34,293 bases of DNA from Chloroflexota bacterium (lineage in GTDB: Bacteria > Chloroflexota > Limnocylindria > Limnocylindrales > CSP1-4), in assembly GCA_025351245.1 (NCBI GenBank), contig JANXWH010000123.1, positions 1 through 34,293 of the forward strand. The letters run 5' to 3'. The position numbers were made by a program, and so were the translations under genes. This document shows, piece after piece, positions 7,843 through 16,049 of this stretch. The notes under the pieces were generated by a model, which was not told where the DNA came from, did no database searches, and saw only the letters and a list, made by a program, of their open reading frames with translations. Position 1 is the stretch's first letter. Every line of letters starts with the position of its first letter.

Positions 7843-8241
7843 CTAGCGGCTGCGGCGACGCGCCACGGGGGAGTAATACGGCTGCACGGGCCTGACCAGC
7901 GCAGACGGCGTGAACGCCGGCGTTGCCAGGGCCTTCTCCGCCGCTGCGGCCTGCCGCGCGGCGAGCCGCAGGGCGGCGAGCGCCCACTCGACGTCGCCCT
8001 TGACTTGCGGGGGCACCCGACGGCGAGCGGACCGCAGGACCTTCGCCGCGGCTTCCCTCTCGCCCTGTTGCCCGACCCGCAGGATGACCCGGACTGCGAA
8101 CGCGGCGAGCACGCCGCTGCTCAGCCACGGCTCCACGCCGTCGATCGCCCGCTTGCCGAAGGGGGCGATCTGGTCTCGCCAGAGGATCCGGCGATCGGGC
8201 GCGGCCACTTGAGCTTCTTCCAGGAGACTGGCGAGTTGCAT
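7843..8241 (-). CDS. Conserved-looking alpha-helical protein of unknown function
   Basis: From the ATG at 8241, which has GGGAGGG just upstream, the product is 132 residues. A TTG at 8259 could give a six-residue extension. Residues 1-60 form a recurring-looking unit: LLEEAQVAAPDRRILWRDQI, FGKRAIDGVEPWL, VLAAFAVRVILRVGQQG. I associate such a segment with helical modules found alongside nuclease or methylation-related proteins in high-GC bacteria, but cannot name a family. The rest is an Ala/Arg-rich helix and a basic tail ending ARRRSR, which suggests nucleic acid contact. The gene follows an unknown gene whose stop codon lies 15 bases upstream of this ATG, so the two are probably one operon. 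Confidence 0.6.
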   Translation of the reverse strand: MQLASLLEEAQVAAPDRRILWRDQIAPFGKRAIDGVEPWLSSGVLAAFAVRVILRVGQQGEREAAAKVLRSARRRVPPQVKGDVEWALAALRLAARQAAAAEKALATPAFTPSALVRPVQPYYSPVARRRSR

Positions 8242-8255
8242 GGGACCCTCCCAGG

Positions 8256-8759
8256 TCAATCAGCGAGCGCGGCGATCATCCTCGACGCCACCGGGGCTGG
8301 CGGCAGCCGGAAGCGGAACACCCACGCTCCATGCTGGGGCTCGTGCGGCCGCGGCACCCGTCCGCCGACGTGATGGTCAAGGTCCACCCGGTCAATGCGC
8401 CCCTCGTACTCGTTGAGCACGTGCGGCGGACGCTGGTAGAGCCAGGACACCCACGCCATGTCCCCGTGGGGCAGGACGTGCGCCGAAATGAGGGCCAGCG
8501 GCGACCCATCCGCGGTTGCCAACGAGAGCTCGGGCACCGACGCCAGGCGAACATTCGGGCGACTTCGGATGCGGACCAGCCCGGTGACGCGGGCGAACTC
8601 GCCCACGACCACGAACGAGAGCAGCGTGATCTCGATATCGCTGCAGTCGACCGTGCTGTTGACGGCGAATGCCCACGACCTGGCGGGAGGCGGCACCCGC
8701 TCTGCGACCTGCCCGAGTGGCCCAACAGGCTCGTGCATGATCAGATCATAGGAGGTCAT
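8256..8759 (-). CDS. Protein of unknown function, divergent from ArsR regulator
   Basis: The 167-residue product begins at ATG 8759. It is soluble and rich in beta-strand-like stretches (DIEITLLSFVVVGEFARVTGLVRI, here quoted in part as IEITLLSFVVVGEF; PNVRLASVPELSLATADG; HGAWVFRFRLPP), with no membrane segment or signal. I do not recognise the family. It lies divergent to an ArsR-type regulator with only 60 bases between start codons, so its promoter is a natural target of that regulator. Downstream it is closely linked to a second unknown gene (start 8241). A plausible reading is a two-gene operon controlled by the ArsR-type protein. The inducer is unknown. Confidence 0.62.
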   Translation of the reverse strand: MTSYDLIMHEPVGPLGQVAERVPPPARSWAFAVNSTVDCSDIEITLLSFVVVGEFARVTGLVRIRSRPNVRLASVPELSLATADGSPLALISAHVLPHGDMAWVSWLYQRPPHVLNEYEGRIDRVDLDHHVGGRVPRPHEPQHGAWVFRFRLPPAPVASRMIAALAD

Positions 8760-8769
8760 TCTGTTTCTT

Positions 8770-8787
8770 GCAACATTCAGCAGTTGC
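8770..8787. promoter_or_regulatory. Inverted repeat in the ArsR divergent promoter
   Basis: GCAAC (8770-8774) and GTTGC (8783-8787) form an inverted repeat with an eight-base centre. It lies in the 60-base gap between the ArsR-type regulator (start 8820) and the divergent gene (start 8759). This is where an autoregulatory operator would be expected. Arms are short, so confidence is modest. Confidence 0.35.
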
Positions 8788-8819
8788 GCTGGTCGGGCCG
8801 GGCGGATAGTGTTTCCCGC

Positions 8820-9191
8820 ATGGTTGGCAACCAGCGGCGCGATGACCCCGAGGGGCTGCGGCAGTTCAAGGCCGAGTTCTTCAAGGCGCTTGCCCACCCG
8901 ATGCGGATCCGGATCCTTGAGCTGCTCCACCAGGGCCCGCTGAGCGTCGGGCAGCTCCAGGAGGCAGTCGGGGCGCCCTCTTCGTCGATCTCGCAGCAAC
9001 TGGCCGTCCTGCGCAGCCGCAACATCGTGGCCACCGAGCGACGCGGCACCACCGTCATCTACCACGTCCGCGATGTGGATCTGTTCGAGCTGCTCGACGT
9101 GGCGCACCGCATCTTCAACGGCCACCTGTCGGACACGATCGACCTGCTTCGGCTGGTCGACGCCGAGCCCGTTGGGGCCGACTCGAGATAG
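8820..9191 (+). CDS. ArsR-family winged-helix transcriptional regulator
   Basis: The 123-residue product starts at ATG 8820. After a polar N-terminus it has the ArsR-type order: FKALAHPMRIRILELL (helix preceding the HTH), LSVGQLQEAVGAPSSSISQQLAVL (HTH, residues about 42-65; helix 3 carries the SSSISQQL recognition stretch), then the wing NIVATERRGTTVIYHV. No CxC or other cysteine metal site is present in the recognition helix, so it is not a classical arsenic or cadmium sensor; it belongs to the group with unknown or non-metal inducers. It probably represses its own promoter and the divergent unknown operon. Confidence 0.9.
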   Translation: MVGNQRRDDPEGLRQFKAEFFKALAHPMRIRILELLHQGPLSVGQLQEAVGAPSSSISQQLAVLRSRNIVATERRGTTVIYHVRDVDLFELLDVAHRIFNGHLSDTIDLLRLVDAEPVGADSR

Positions 9192-9360
9192 TTCCGCGCC
9201 CCTCGCGGCAGCTCCCGTCAACTCCGCCATGCCGCAGAACTCGACGACGGCACGGAGAGCCGCACGGACGACCGCCATCTGGCGGCCCTCCTTTGTACAC
9301 TCGCCGGCGTAGCCGACGCCGCGCGGATGCGTGCGCGCCGGGCCCCCGGAGGTACCCACG

Positions 9361-11007
9361 ATGACGGTGAGCGAGCACGCAGGTCTGCCGGCCGAACGGT
9401 CGCTCCTGGTCGACGTCGATCGCCTCGTCGGCGCCTACTACGATCGCCGGCCTGATGTCGCGGTCCCGTCGCAGCGGGTCGCGTTCGGGACATCGGGGCA
9501 TCGCGGATCGTCGCTCACGACCTCGTTCAACGAGGCGCATATCGTCGCCATGAGCGCGGCGATCTGCCGGTACCGCCGCCGCGAGGGGATCGACGGCCCG
9601 CTCTTCCTGGGCCGCGACACGCACGCGCTCTCCGAGCCGGCGTTCCGGACCGCCATCGAGGTGCTGGTCGCCGACGGCGTCGACATCCTGGCCGACAGCG
9701 GCGACGGCTACACGCCGACGCCCGCGATCTCGCATGCGATCCTCGCCCACAATCGCGGGCGACAGCAGGGCCTGGCCGACGGCATCGTCGTGACGCCTTC
9801 GCACAACCCGCCCGCGGACGGCGGCTTCAAGTACAACCCACCGACCGGTGGACCGGCCGATGCGGCGATCACCGGCGCGATCGAACGCGAGGCGAACGAG
9901 ATCCTCGCCGGCGGGCCCGGCGACGGCCTCGCGAGCGTGCGCCGGGAGCCCTTCGAGCGCGCTCGCCGGGCCGCTGGCACCTACGACTTCATGGGGACGT
10001 ACGTCGCGGACCTCGGCTCGGTCGTCGACATGGACGCGATCCGCGCCTCGGGCCTCCACCTGGGCGTGGATCCGCTCGGCGGCGCGAGCGTCGCGTACTG
10101 GGGCGTCATCGGCGAGCGCTACGGCCTGGACCTGACCGTCACGAACGACCGCGTGGACCCGAGATTCGCGTTCATGACCGTCGACTGGGACGGCAAGATC
10201 CGGATGGACCCGTCATCGCCGTACGCGATGGCAAGCCTGGTAGGCCTCAAGGACCGGTTCGACCTCGCGTTCGCCAACGACACCGACGCGGACCGGCACG
10301 GCATCGTCACGCGCAGCACCGGCCTCCTCAACCCGAACCATTTCCTGTCGGCCGCGGTCGCCTACCTGTTCGGTGGCGGTCGCCACTGGCCGGATGAGGT
10401 CGCCGTCGGCAAGACGCTCGTCTCGACGAGCATGCTGGACCGCGTGGTTGCATCGCTCGGCAGGCGCCTGTTGGAGGTCCCGGTCGGATTCAAGTGGTTC
10501 GTGGACGGGCTGCTGGACGGGAGCATTGGCTTCGGCGGGGAGGAGAGCGCGGGGGCCTCGTTCCTGCGCCGCGACCGCTCCGTCTGGACCACCGATAAGG
10601 ACGGGCTGATCGCGTGCCTGCTGGCCGCCGAGATGACCGCGCGCGCCGGCCGCGATCCGGGCGAAGCCTACCGCGAGCTGACCGGGAAGTTCGGGTCGCC
10701 GGCCTACCGGCGGATCGACGCCCCGGCCAGCCCGGAGCAGAAGGCCGTCCTGGCGCGGCTCTCGCCCCAGCAGGTCGCGGCCACGGAGCTCGCCGGCGAG
10801 CCGATCACGGCGACCCTGACCACGGCGCCCGGCAATGGCGCCCCGATCGGCGGCCTGAAGGTCGTGACGGAGCACGCCTGGTTCGCCGCGCGCCCGTCCG
10901 GGACGGAGAACGTCTACAAGGTCTACGCGGAGAGCTTCCTGGGCGAGGAACACCTTGCCCGCGTGATCGAGGAGGCCCAGGCCGTGGTGGCCGAGGCGCT
11001 GAGATAG
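9361..11007 (+). CDS. pgm: Alpha-D-glucose phosphate-specific phosphoglucomutase
   Basis: The 548-residue product matches the length and motifs of bacterial Pgm, which interconverts glucose-1-phosphate and glucose-6-phosphate in the cytosol. Motifs seen: [10 protein letters not shown] near residue 45 (substrate phosphate contacts), the phosphoserine loop TPSHNP with Ser147, the magnesium loop DTDADR (307-312), the sugar-binding loop GEESAG near residue 395, and the phosphate-binding loop RPSGTE near residue 512. The ATG at 9361 has GGAGG eight bases upstream. It stands alone, with 169 featureless bases before it. It supplies glucose-1-phosphate for glycogen, trehalose or envelope sugars, and so may serve the carbohydrate genes at 15-20 kb. 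Confidence 0.97.
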   Translation: MTVSEHAGLPAERSLLVDVDRLVGAYYDRRPDVAVPSQRVAFGTSGHRGSSLTTSFNEAHIVAMSAAICRYRRREGIDGPLFLGRDTHALSEPAFRTAIEVLVADGVDILADSGDGYTPTPAISHAILAHNRGRQQGLADGIVVTPSHNPPADGGFKYNPPTGGPADAAITGAIEREANEILAGGPGDGLASVRREPFERARRAAGTYDFMGTYVADLGSVVDMDAIRASGLHLGVDPLGGASVAYWGVIGERYGLDLTVTNDRVDPRFAFMTVDWDGKIRMDPSSPYAMASLVGLKDRFDLAFANDTDADRHGIVTRSTGLLNPNHFLSAAVAYLFGGGRHWPDEVAVGKTLVSTSMLDRVVASLGRRLLEVPVGFKWFVDGLLDGSIGFGGEESAGASFLRRDRSVWTTDKDGLIACLLAAEMTARAGRDPGEAYRELTGKFGSPAYRRIDAPASPEQKAVLARLSPQQVAATELAGEPITATLTTAPGNGAPIGGLKVVTEHAWFAARPSGTENVYKVYAESFLGEEHLARVIEEAQAVVAEALR

Positions 11008-11016
11008 GAATCCGCG

Positions 11017-11118
11017 TCAGTACGCGCGCGTGCCGGCGGGGCCGCAGGCGGCAAGGATGAACGGCAGCGCGGCAATCGCGAACGGCAGGATCCGCCGCAT
11101 CCGGGCTCGAATGGCCAT
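11017..11118 (-). CDS. Tiny lipoprotein (33 residues), possibly a peptide toxin or envelope peptide
   Basis: The ATG at 11118 is preceded by a perfect AGGAGG, one of the best ribosome binding sites in the window. The 33-residue product is almost entirely a lipoprotein signal: a basic N-region (MAIRARMRR), a hydrophobic core (ILPFAIAALPFI), the lipobox LAAC with Cys24, then only nine residues, GPAGTRAY after the Cys. After processing it would be a ten-residue lipidated peptide on the outer face of the membrane. This organisation recalls entericidin-type small lipoproteins, though sequence similarity is not claimed. It lies between pgm and the chrB-like gene, on the opposite strand to both. A chance ORF is possible, but the SD plus lipobox combination argues for a gene. 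Confidence 0.6.
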   Translation of the reverse strand: MAIRARMRRILPFAIAALPFILAACGPAGTRAY

Positions 11119-11255
11119 CGGGCACCTCCTGGGCGTGGATACGCTCGGCCGGGCGCGCCCGGTTTCGGGGCGCTCCCGGTTTCCGGGGCGCACGAACCCC
11201 GGCGGGACCCGCCGAGGTCGCAGAATGGATCGACGACGTCGAAGGAGGAGCGCAC

Positions 11256-11699
11256 ATGAAATGGGTCACCCGCGAACACCCGAAGACCGACCGGATCGCC
11301 TGCCCGTGGCTCATCCGCACGTTCATCGATCCGGCGGCCGAGATCGTCTACCTGCCCGCGGACCAGGTCCTCGCCTTCGCCGAGCGCGAGGGGGCGATCA
11401 GCTTCGACGCCTCGGGCGCCCGGTACACCCATCGCGACGGCCTCTGTTCGTTCGAGGTCCTCGTCGAGGAGTACAGGCTGAGCAGCGACCCGGCGCTGGC
11501 CCTGCTCGCGCGCGTCATCCACGGGGCCGACGTCTCGGAGGACCGCGACGTCACGCCGCAATCCCGCGGCTTGCTCGCGATCGCTGACGGCTTCTCGTAC
11601 CTCGACCTGCCCGACGAGCGTCAGCTCGAGCTGGAGCTCCCGGTCTACGACGCGCTCTACGCCTGGGCGCGGCGCGAGATCGCCCGAAGAGCGGACTGA
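11256..11699 (+). CDS. ChrB C-terminal domain protein (chromate-resistance associated)
   Basis: The 147-residue product corresponds to the C-terminal domain of ChrB: KWVTREHPKTDRIACPWLIRTFIDP, here split as KWVTREHPKTDRIACPW and LIRTFIDP, opens the domain and is its hallmark, followed by conserved acidic and aromatic positions (SFEVLVEEY, ADGFSYLDLPD). The N-terminal part of full ChrB is absent, and standalone proteins of this kind are common. The start ATG has GAAGGAGGA upstream. ChrB is described as a regulator or sensor of chromate resistance, but the standalone domain has no proven role. It is followed four bases later by an MFS transporter, so the two are an operon; no ChrA pump is present here. 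Confidence 0.85.
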   Translation: MKWVTREHPKTDRIACPWLIRTFIDPAAEIVYLPADQVLAFAEREGAISFDASGARYTHRDGLCSFEVLVEEYRLSSDPALALLARVIHGADVSEDRDVTPQSRGLLAIADGFSYLDLPDERQLELELPVYDALYAWARREIARRAD

Positions 11700-11703
11700 G
11701 CAC

Positions 11704-12963
11704 GTGGCAGGGCGCTCCGCGAACGGCGTGCTGACCCGCGACGGCCGCCTGCTCTTCGGGACCCGGATCGCGCGGCTCTTCGGCTACGGCTTCCTGTCCG
11801 TCGTGCTCGTCCTCTACCTCGTGGAGATCGGCTTCGGGGCGCTCCAGGTTGGCCTCCTCCTGACACTGACCCTCGCGGGTGACGCGGCCATCAGCCTGTG
11901 GCTCACCACGCACGCCGACCGGATCGGCCGGCGGCGCGTCCTGCTCGCCGGGGCCGGGCTCATGGTCCTCGCCGGGATCGCATTCGTCCTTTCGCGCGAC
12001 CTCTGGGTCCTCATCCTGGCCGCGACCATCGGGGTCATCAGTCCCAGCGGCAACGAGGTCGGTCCGTTCCTCGCCGTCGAGCAGGCTGCCCTGTCGCAGA
12101 CGGTCGCCGACCGGCAACGGACGCGGGTCTTCGGCTGGTACAACCTCGCGGGATCGTTCGCGACCGCCTGTGGGTCGCTGGCGGCGGGGCTGCTCGGCGG
12201 GACGCTCCAGGGGGCCGGCGCCAGCACGCTCGACAGCTACCGCGTCATCATCGCGGGCTACGCGCTCATCGGCGTGACGCTGGCGGTCCTGTTCGCCACC
12301 CTGTCGCCCGCCATCGAGGTGCCGCGGGCTGCCGACGTGTCGGTCGCCCGACGCCTTGGCCTGCACCGTTCGCGTGGCGTGGTGGCCCGCCTGTCTGTGC
12401 TCTTCGGCCTGGACGCGTTCGCCGGCGGCTTCGTCATCCAGAGCATCGTGAGCTATTGGCTCCACACCCGGTTCGGCCTGCCGGTCGGCGCGCTCGGGGC
12501 CGTCTTCTTCGGAGCGAACGTCCTGGCGGGGATCTCCGCGCTCCTGGCGGCTCGGCTGGCCGCGCGCTTCGGCCTGATCAACACGATGGTCTTCACCCAC
12601 CTGCCCTCCAACGTCCTGCTGATCGCCGTCCCGTTCATGCCCACGGCGCCACTCGCCGTTGCCCTCCTCCTCGCGCGGTTCAGCATCAGCCAGATGGACG
12701 TGCCGGCCCGGCAGTCGTACACCATGGCCGTCGTCGACCCGGACGAGCGCTCGGCCGCTGCGGGCGTCACGGGGATCGCGCGCAGCGTCGGCGCGGCCGT
12801 CTCACCCTCGCTCGCAACGCCGCTCGTGGAGGCAGCCGGCCTGGCCGCCCTCCCGTTCGTGATCGCAGGGAGCCTCAAGATCGCGTACGACCTGCTCCTC
12901 TACCGCTCCTTCCGGGCCCATCGGCCGCCCGAGGAACAGACATCCGGGGCAGAACGCGACTGA
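11704..12963 (+). CDS. Major facilitator superfamily transporter linked to ChrB-like gene
   Basis: The 419-residue product starts at GTG 11704, four bases after the ChrB-like stop. It has about 12 membrane helices in two halves. The loop between helices 2 and 3 holds THADRIGRRRVLLAGA, an MFS motif A variant (normally GxLaDrxGrkxxl). A long central loop (VPRAADVSVARRLGLHRSRG) separates the halves. The helix region PSGNEVGPFLAVEQAALSQ and the later DEASAAAG-like segment (here DERSAAAGVTGIARS) are typical of the MFS group that commonly travels with ChrB-domain proteins. It would export or import a small anion or drug in exchange for protons; substrate unknown. Operon partnership suggests a metal or oxyanion stress function. 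Confidence 0.85.
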   Translation: MAGRSANGVLTRDGRLLFGTRIARLFGYGFLSVVLVLYLVEIGFGALQVGLLLTLTLAGDAAISLWLTTHADRIGRRRVLLAGAGLMVLAGIAFVLSRDLWVLILAATIGVISPSGNEVGPFLAVEQAALSQTVADRQRTRVFGWYNLAGSFATACGSLAAGLLGGTLQGAGASTLDSYRVIIAGYALIGVTLAVLFATLSPAIEVPRAADVSVARRLGLHRSRGVVARLSVLFGLDAFAGGFVIQSIVSYWLHTRFGLPVGALGAVFFGANVLAGISALLAARLAARFGLINTMVFTHLPSNVLLIAVPFMPTAPLAVALLLARFSISQMDVPARQSYTMAVVDPDERSAAAGVTGIARSVGAAVSPSLATPLVEAAGLAALPFVIAGSLKIAYDLLLYRSFRAHRPPEEQTSGAERD

Positions 12964-12984
12964 TCGCCGGAGCATTCGACATCG

Positions 12985-13851
12985 TCATGACGCTCCCGCA
13001 CCGACACCCTCCAGCACGGAGATCATCATGTCGAGGGGCGCCGGCCGGCCCGTCCACGCCTCGAACGCGGCGGCACCCTGTCGGGCGAGCATCGGCAGCC
13101 CGCCCAGCGTGCGGTGTCCGCGTTGGCGGGCTGCCCGGAGGAACGCGGTGTCGGCAGCATCGGGGTTGAGATCGCAGACGACGACCGACGACGGCAGGCG
13201 GTCGAGCCGGACGGGCGGGACCTCGGCATCCCCGCCGCTTCCCATGCCGATCGGCGTGCAGTTCACAAGGATGTCGCACGCTGGGGGTTCGAGCTGGCCC
13301 GTCCACTCGATGCCGTCGACAGCAGCTCCCGTCCGGTCCCGGATCAGCTCCACGAGTGTCGTTCGCCTGTCCGATCCGCGGTTGGCGACGATGATCCGAA
13401 CCGCGCCTGCGAGTGCGAGCTCGACCGCCACCGCCCGTGCCGCGCCCCCCGCGCCGAGCAGCACCACGGTGGAGCCGGCCGGGTCGATGCCCGTGTCTCG
13501 GATCGCGAGGAGGAACCCGAGCCCATCGGTGTTCAGTCCCACGAGTCGCCCGTCACTCTCGCGCCGGACCGTGTTCACCGCGCCACTGACCTCCGCCGAA
13601 CGCTCCAGCCTGTCGAGCAGCGGCACGACGGCGACCTTGTGGGGGATCGTCAGGTTGAGTCCGTCGAACCCGAGCACTCGAGCCGCGGCCACAGCAGCCG
13701 GCAGGGCGGCGGCCTTAACGTGGATGTCGAGATAGCGCCAGTCGAGACCGGCCACCTCGAACGCGGCGTTCTGCATCCGTGAGGTCGGGTTGCCCGCGAC
13801 GGGATCACCGAACAGGGCGACATACCGGGTCACGATGCCTCCGTCCATCAC
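12985..13851 (-). CDS. aroE: Shikimate dehydrogenase (variant substrate loop)
   Basis: The 288-residue product has the two-domain AroE fold and should reduce 3-dehydroshikimate with NADPH in aromatic amino acid synthesis. Seen: NLTIPHK with the catalytic Lys, NTDGLGF with the catalytic Asp, the nucleotide-binding LLGAGGAARAVAVEL, the NRGSDR segment after beta-2 that binds NADP phosphate, NCTPIGM, and the C-terminal GGLPMLARQGAAAFE. The N-terminal substrate loop is unusual: GDPVAGNPTSRMQNAAF, where classical enzymes have a Ser-x-Ser-Pro before the Met/His-Asn. A variant GNPT loop exists in some AroE-like enzymes of environmental bacteria, so this may be a paralogue with different substrate. 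The first ATG pair at 13851 is used here; a start at MTR-like GTG near 13833 is possible. Confidence 0.87.
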   Translation of the reverse strand: MMDGGIVTRYVALFGDPVAGNPTSRMQNAAFEVAGLDWRYLDIHVKAAALPAAVAAARVLGFDGLNLTIPHKVAVVPLLDRLERSAEVSGAVNTVRRESDGRLVGLNTDGLGFLLAIRDTGIDPAGSTVVLLGAGGAARAVAVELALAGAVRIIVANRGSDRRTTLVELIRDRTGAAVDGIEWTGQLEPPACDILVNCTPIGMGSGGDAEVPPVRLDRLPSSVVVCDLNPDAADTAFLRAARQRGHRTLGGLPMLARQGAAAFEAWTGRPAPLDMMISVLEGVGAGAS

Positions 13852-14098
13852 GCTCGGTCCCCACGGGCCGCTTCAGGCGACTCCGGCGACGAGCATGACG
13901 CTCGCATTCGGGGTGAGCTCGCCGGTCCGGACCGCGAACCGGCCGTTTCCGTTGGCCGCTTCAGATGACCACCGAGGTCCCGGAGGTTCGGCAACGACGG
14001 GATCGCCGGGTGGGGGTGGTGGTTCTCGTTCGTGTCCGTGGTGCACTCCCGTGGTCGCGAATGGTCGCCATGGCCGGCCGCCCGGCGCCGAGCCCGCC

Positions 14099-14839
14099 TT
14101 ACCGCGCCAGGCGCTCCACGCGCATCGGCGGCCCAATGTGCAGGACCGGCACCGTCGCGCTCGCATCCTCCTCGGCGCAGAAGGCGATGTCCTCGGGCTG
14201 GCCAATCCGTCGAAGCGTTGCGCCGCCGTCGGACTGCTGCATCGCGGTCAGCAGGTCGGGAAAGCTGTCGCGGAGCCGGACCGCGGCCGCCGCCGCGTCA
14301 GTGAGCTCCGCCGCTTCGCCGCGCGCGCCAAGGATCTCGACGAGACGCGCGACGATGACTCCCGCGGCCACGGCGTCCTCGGCCACGAACCGCCGGTTCC
14401 GGCCCGCGCACACGATCTGGATCCCGCGCTCCCCGCCCCGGGCGAGCCCGTCCGCCGCAATCGCACAGGCACGCGCATTCCGCAGCGCGCCGACCAGGAC
14501 GTGCGCACCGGTTCGCACGCGACCGAGGATTGCGGTCCCGTTTGTCGTGCACAGGACCACCGGGCGGCCGCGGAAGTCCGCCCGGATCAGCTGGCTCGGC
14601 GAGTTGTCGAAGTCGAACCCGACCGGCTTCCGCGCTTTGTGCTCGCCGGCAAGGAGTGCGCCGGTCGCCGCCGCCAGCCGCCGCGCGGCGATCACCGTGC
14701 CCGCCAGGAGGACGTCGCTGCAGCCCAGGTCGAGGAGGACGGTGAGCGTCGTGCTGGCCCGGATCTGGTCGATCACGACGAGGACGTCGGCCGCGGCCGG
14801 GGCAGCCTCTCCGGGCACGAGCGCAACATCGATCCGCAC
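14099..14839 (-). CDS. comB: 2-phosphosulfolactate phosphatase
   Basis: The 246-residue product from GTG 14839 fits ComB, a magnesium-dependent phosphatase that converts 2-phospho-3-sulfolactate to 3-sulfolactate. Family marks: VVIDQIRASTT near residue 25, FDNSPSQL, CTTNGT, a VGALRNARA segment, VCAGRN and the acidic EDAVAAGVIV helix. In methanogens this is a step to coenzyme M, but comB-like genes are widespread in bacteria lacking that cofactor, where sulfolactate metabolism or another role is assumed. No comA, comC or comDE neighbour is present. The gene is flanked by about 247 bases downstream and 148 upstream with no recognisable genes, so it is probably monocistronic. Confidence 0.9.
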   Translation of the reverse strand: MRIDVALVPGEAAPAAADVLVVIDQIRASTTLTVLLDLGCSDVLLAGTVIAARRLAAATGALLAGEHKARKPVGFDFDNSPSQLIRADFRGRPVVLCTTNGTAILGRVRTGAHVLVGALRNARACAIAADGLARGGERGIQIVCAGRNRRFVAEDAVAAGVIVARLVEILGARGEAAELTDAAAAAVRLRDSFPDLLTAMQQSDGGATLRRIGQPEDIAFCAEEDASATVPVLHIGPPMRVERLAR

Positions 14840-14987
14840 CGGACCAGTGTGCCAGCACGGACGAGTTCCGACCGAACGAGAACATCTGGCTTCTCGGGTA
14901 CGCGGCCATGCGCGATGGATCGTTGACGACGCAAGGGCGTGTGGGAATGGTAGGGAGGAAATGAATTCCGACGTGGCCCCTCGCCGG

Positions 14988-16049
14988 TCAGGTGCCCAGC
15001 AGTCGCGCGTACAGCGCCTCGTAGGCATCCACCATGCGGCCCACATCGAAGCGCTCGAGCGCCGCCGCCTGGATCGCCGCCCGATCCAGCCCATCCAGTC
15101 GCTCATCGAAGAAGGCGAGCTGCCGCGCGTCGTCACCGATGAACCCATCGATCCCGTCGCGCAGGATCTCGGGGATCGCACCGGCGCGGCGGGCGAGGAC
15201 CGGCGTGCCGCAGGCGAGCGCCTCGATGACGACCAGCCCGAACGGCTCCGGCCCCGCCGACGGGACGAGCGACGCCCGACTCCCCGCCACGAGCGCGTCA
15301 CGGTCCGCCTCCGACAACTCCCCCAGGATCGTGACATCGGCGCGATCGAGCGCCGGCCCGATCACCGCGTCGCGATACTCGATTTCCATCGCCAGGGTCG
15401 GCGCCTTGGCCGCCACCATGAGTCGCCGGCCGGTCAGTCGAGCGATCTCGATCGCGTCAAGGAACCCCTTTTCGGGCGCTATCCGGCCGACGAAGCAGAA
15501 GTCCTGCCCCGGCGCCTCGGCCAGAGGAGGCGGATGGAAGGTCAGGCCGTGGTGGATGACGGTCCAGTCGGCCATCGGATGGACCCGTGCCTGGTCCCGG
15601 CTGATAGCCACCAGCCCGCGCCCGCCGCTGTGGAACGCATCGCGCGCCCACGGCAGGTCGAGCCGCCTGTGAAAGGTGGACACGACCGGGATCCGCGCGC
15701 GCCGGGCGAGCTCCAGGTTCCACGGATCGACATGGGCGTGGATGAGATCGAAACCGTCCTGCTGCTCCAGAACCAGCTCGACCGTCCGGCGGAACGACGA
15801 GGTGGGGTCGTCGCCGAGGCCGATCGGGCGAAGCGCCCGTGGGACCGTCGGAACGAGTCGGCCAGGCACCCTCGAATCGCCGCTCGCGAAGGTCGTGACC
15901 TGGTGGCCACGCCGATCAAGCTCACGAACCAGCTCGCCGACGATCCGCTCGGTTCCCCCGTAACCGATCGGTGGGACGGCCTCCAGGGGCGGAGCGACCT
16001 GGGCGATCCGCAGCGGCTGGCCGGCCCCACGCCCTGTCCGGGCGCTCAT
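14988..16049 (-). CDS. GT4-type glycosyltransferase
   Basis: The 353-residue product is a GT-B fold glycosyltransferase, group 1. The N-terminal domain has PPIGYGGTERIVGELVREL (acceptor-side Gly-rich loop and helix), then VTTFASGDS, LIHAHVDPWNL and VSTFH. The C-terminal domain has FVGRIAPEKGFLDAIEIA (donor-side entry) and the E-x7-E motif in PEPFGLVVIEALACGTPV. Its start codon overlaps the stop of the upstream debranching-type gene by four bases (ATGA), so the two are translationally coupled. This pairing of a GT4 enzyme with a debranching-like amylo-glucosidase suggests work on a glucan or a glucoside such as glucosylglycerate or glycogen. The acceptor is unknown. Confidence 0.92.
   Translation of the reverse strand: MSARTGRGAGQPLRIAQVAPPLEAVPPIGYGGTERIVGELVRELDRRGHQVTTFASGDSRVPGRLVPTVPRALRPIGLGDDPTSSFRRTVELVLEQQDGFDLIHAHVDPWNLELARRARIPVVSTFHRRLDLPWARDAFHSGGRGLVAISRDQARVHPMADWTVIHHGLTFHPPPLAEAPGQDFCFVGRIAPEKGFLDAIEIARLTGRRLMVAAKAPTLAMEIEYRDAVIGPALDRADVTILGELSEADRDALVAGSRASLVPSAGPEPFGLVVIEALACGTPVLARRAGAIPEILRDGIDGFIGDDARQLAFFDERLDGLDRAAIQAAALERFDVGRMVDAYEALYARLLGT

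Noticed and set aside
10213-10953. 246-residue minus-strand frame inside pgm
   Set aside because: Antisense shadow of an unmistakable gene, with no domain of its own.
13852-14098. Minus-strand frame ending in NGRFAVRTGELTPNASVML
   Set aside because: The tail looks protein-like, but the upstream part is a Pro/Arg mirror of comB and no start with a ribosome binding site is seen. Left as non-coding.
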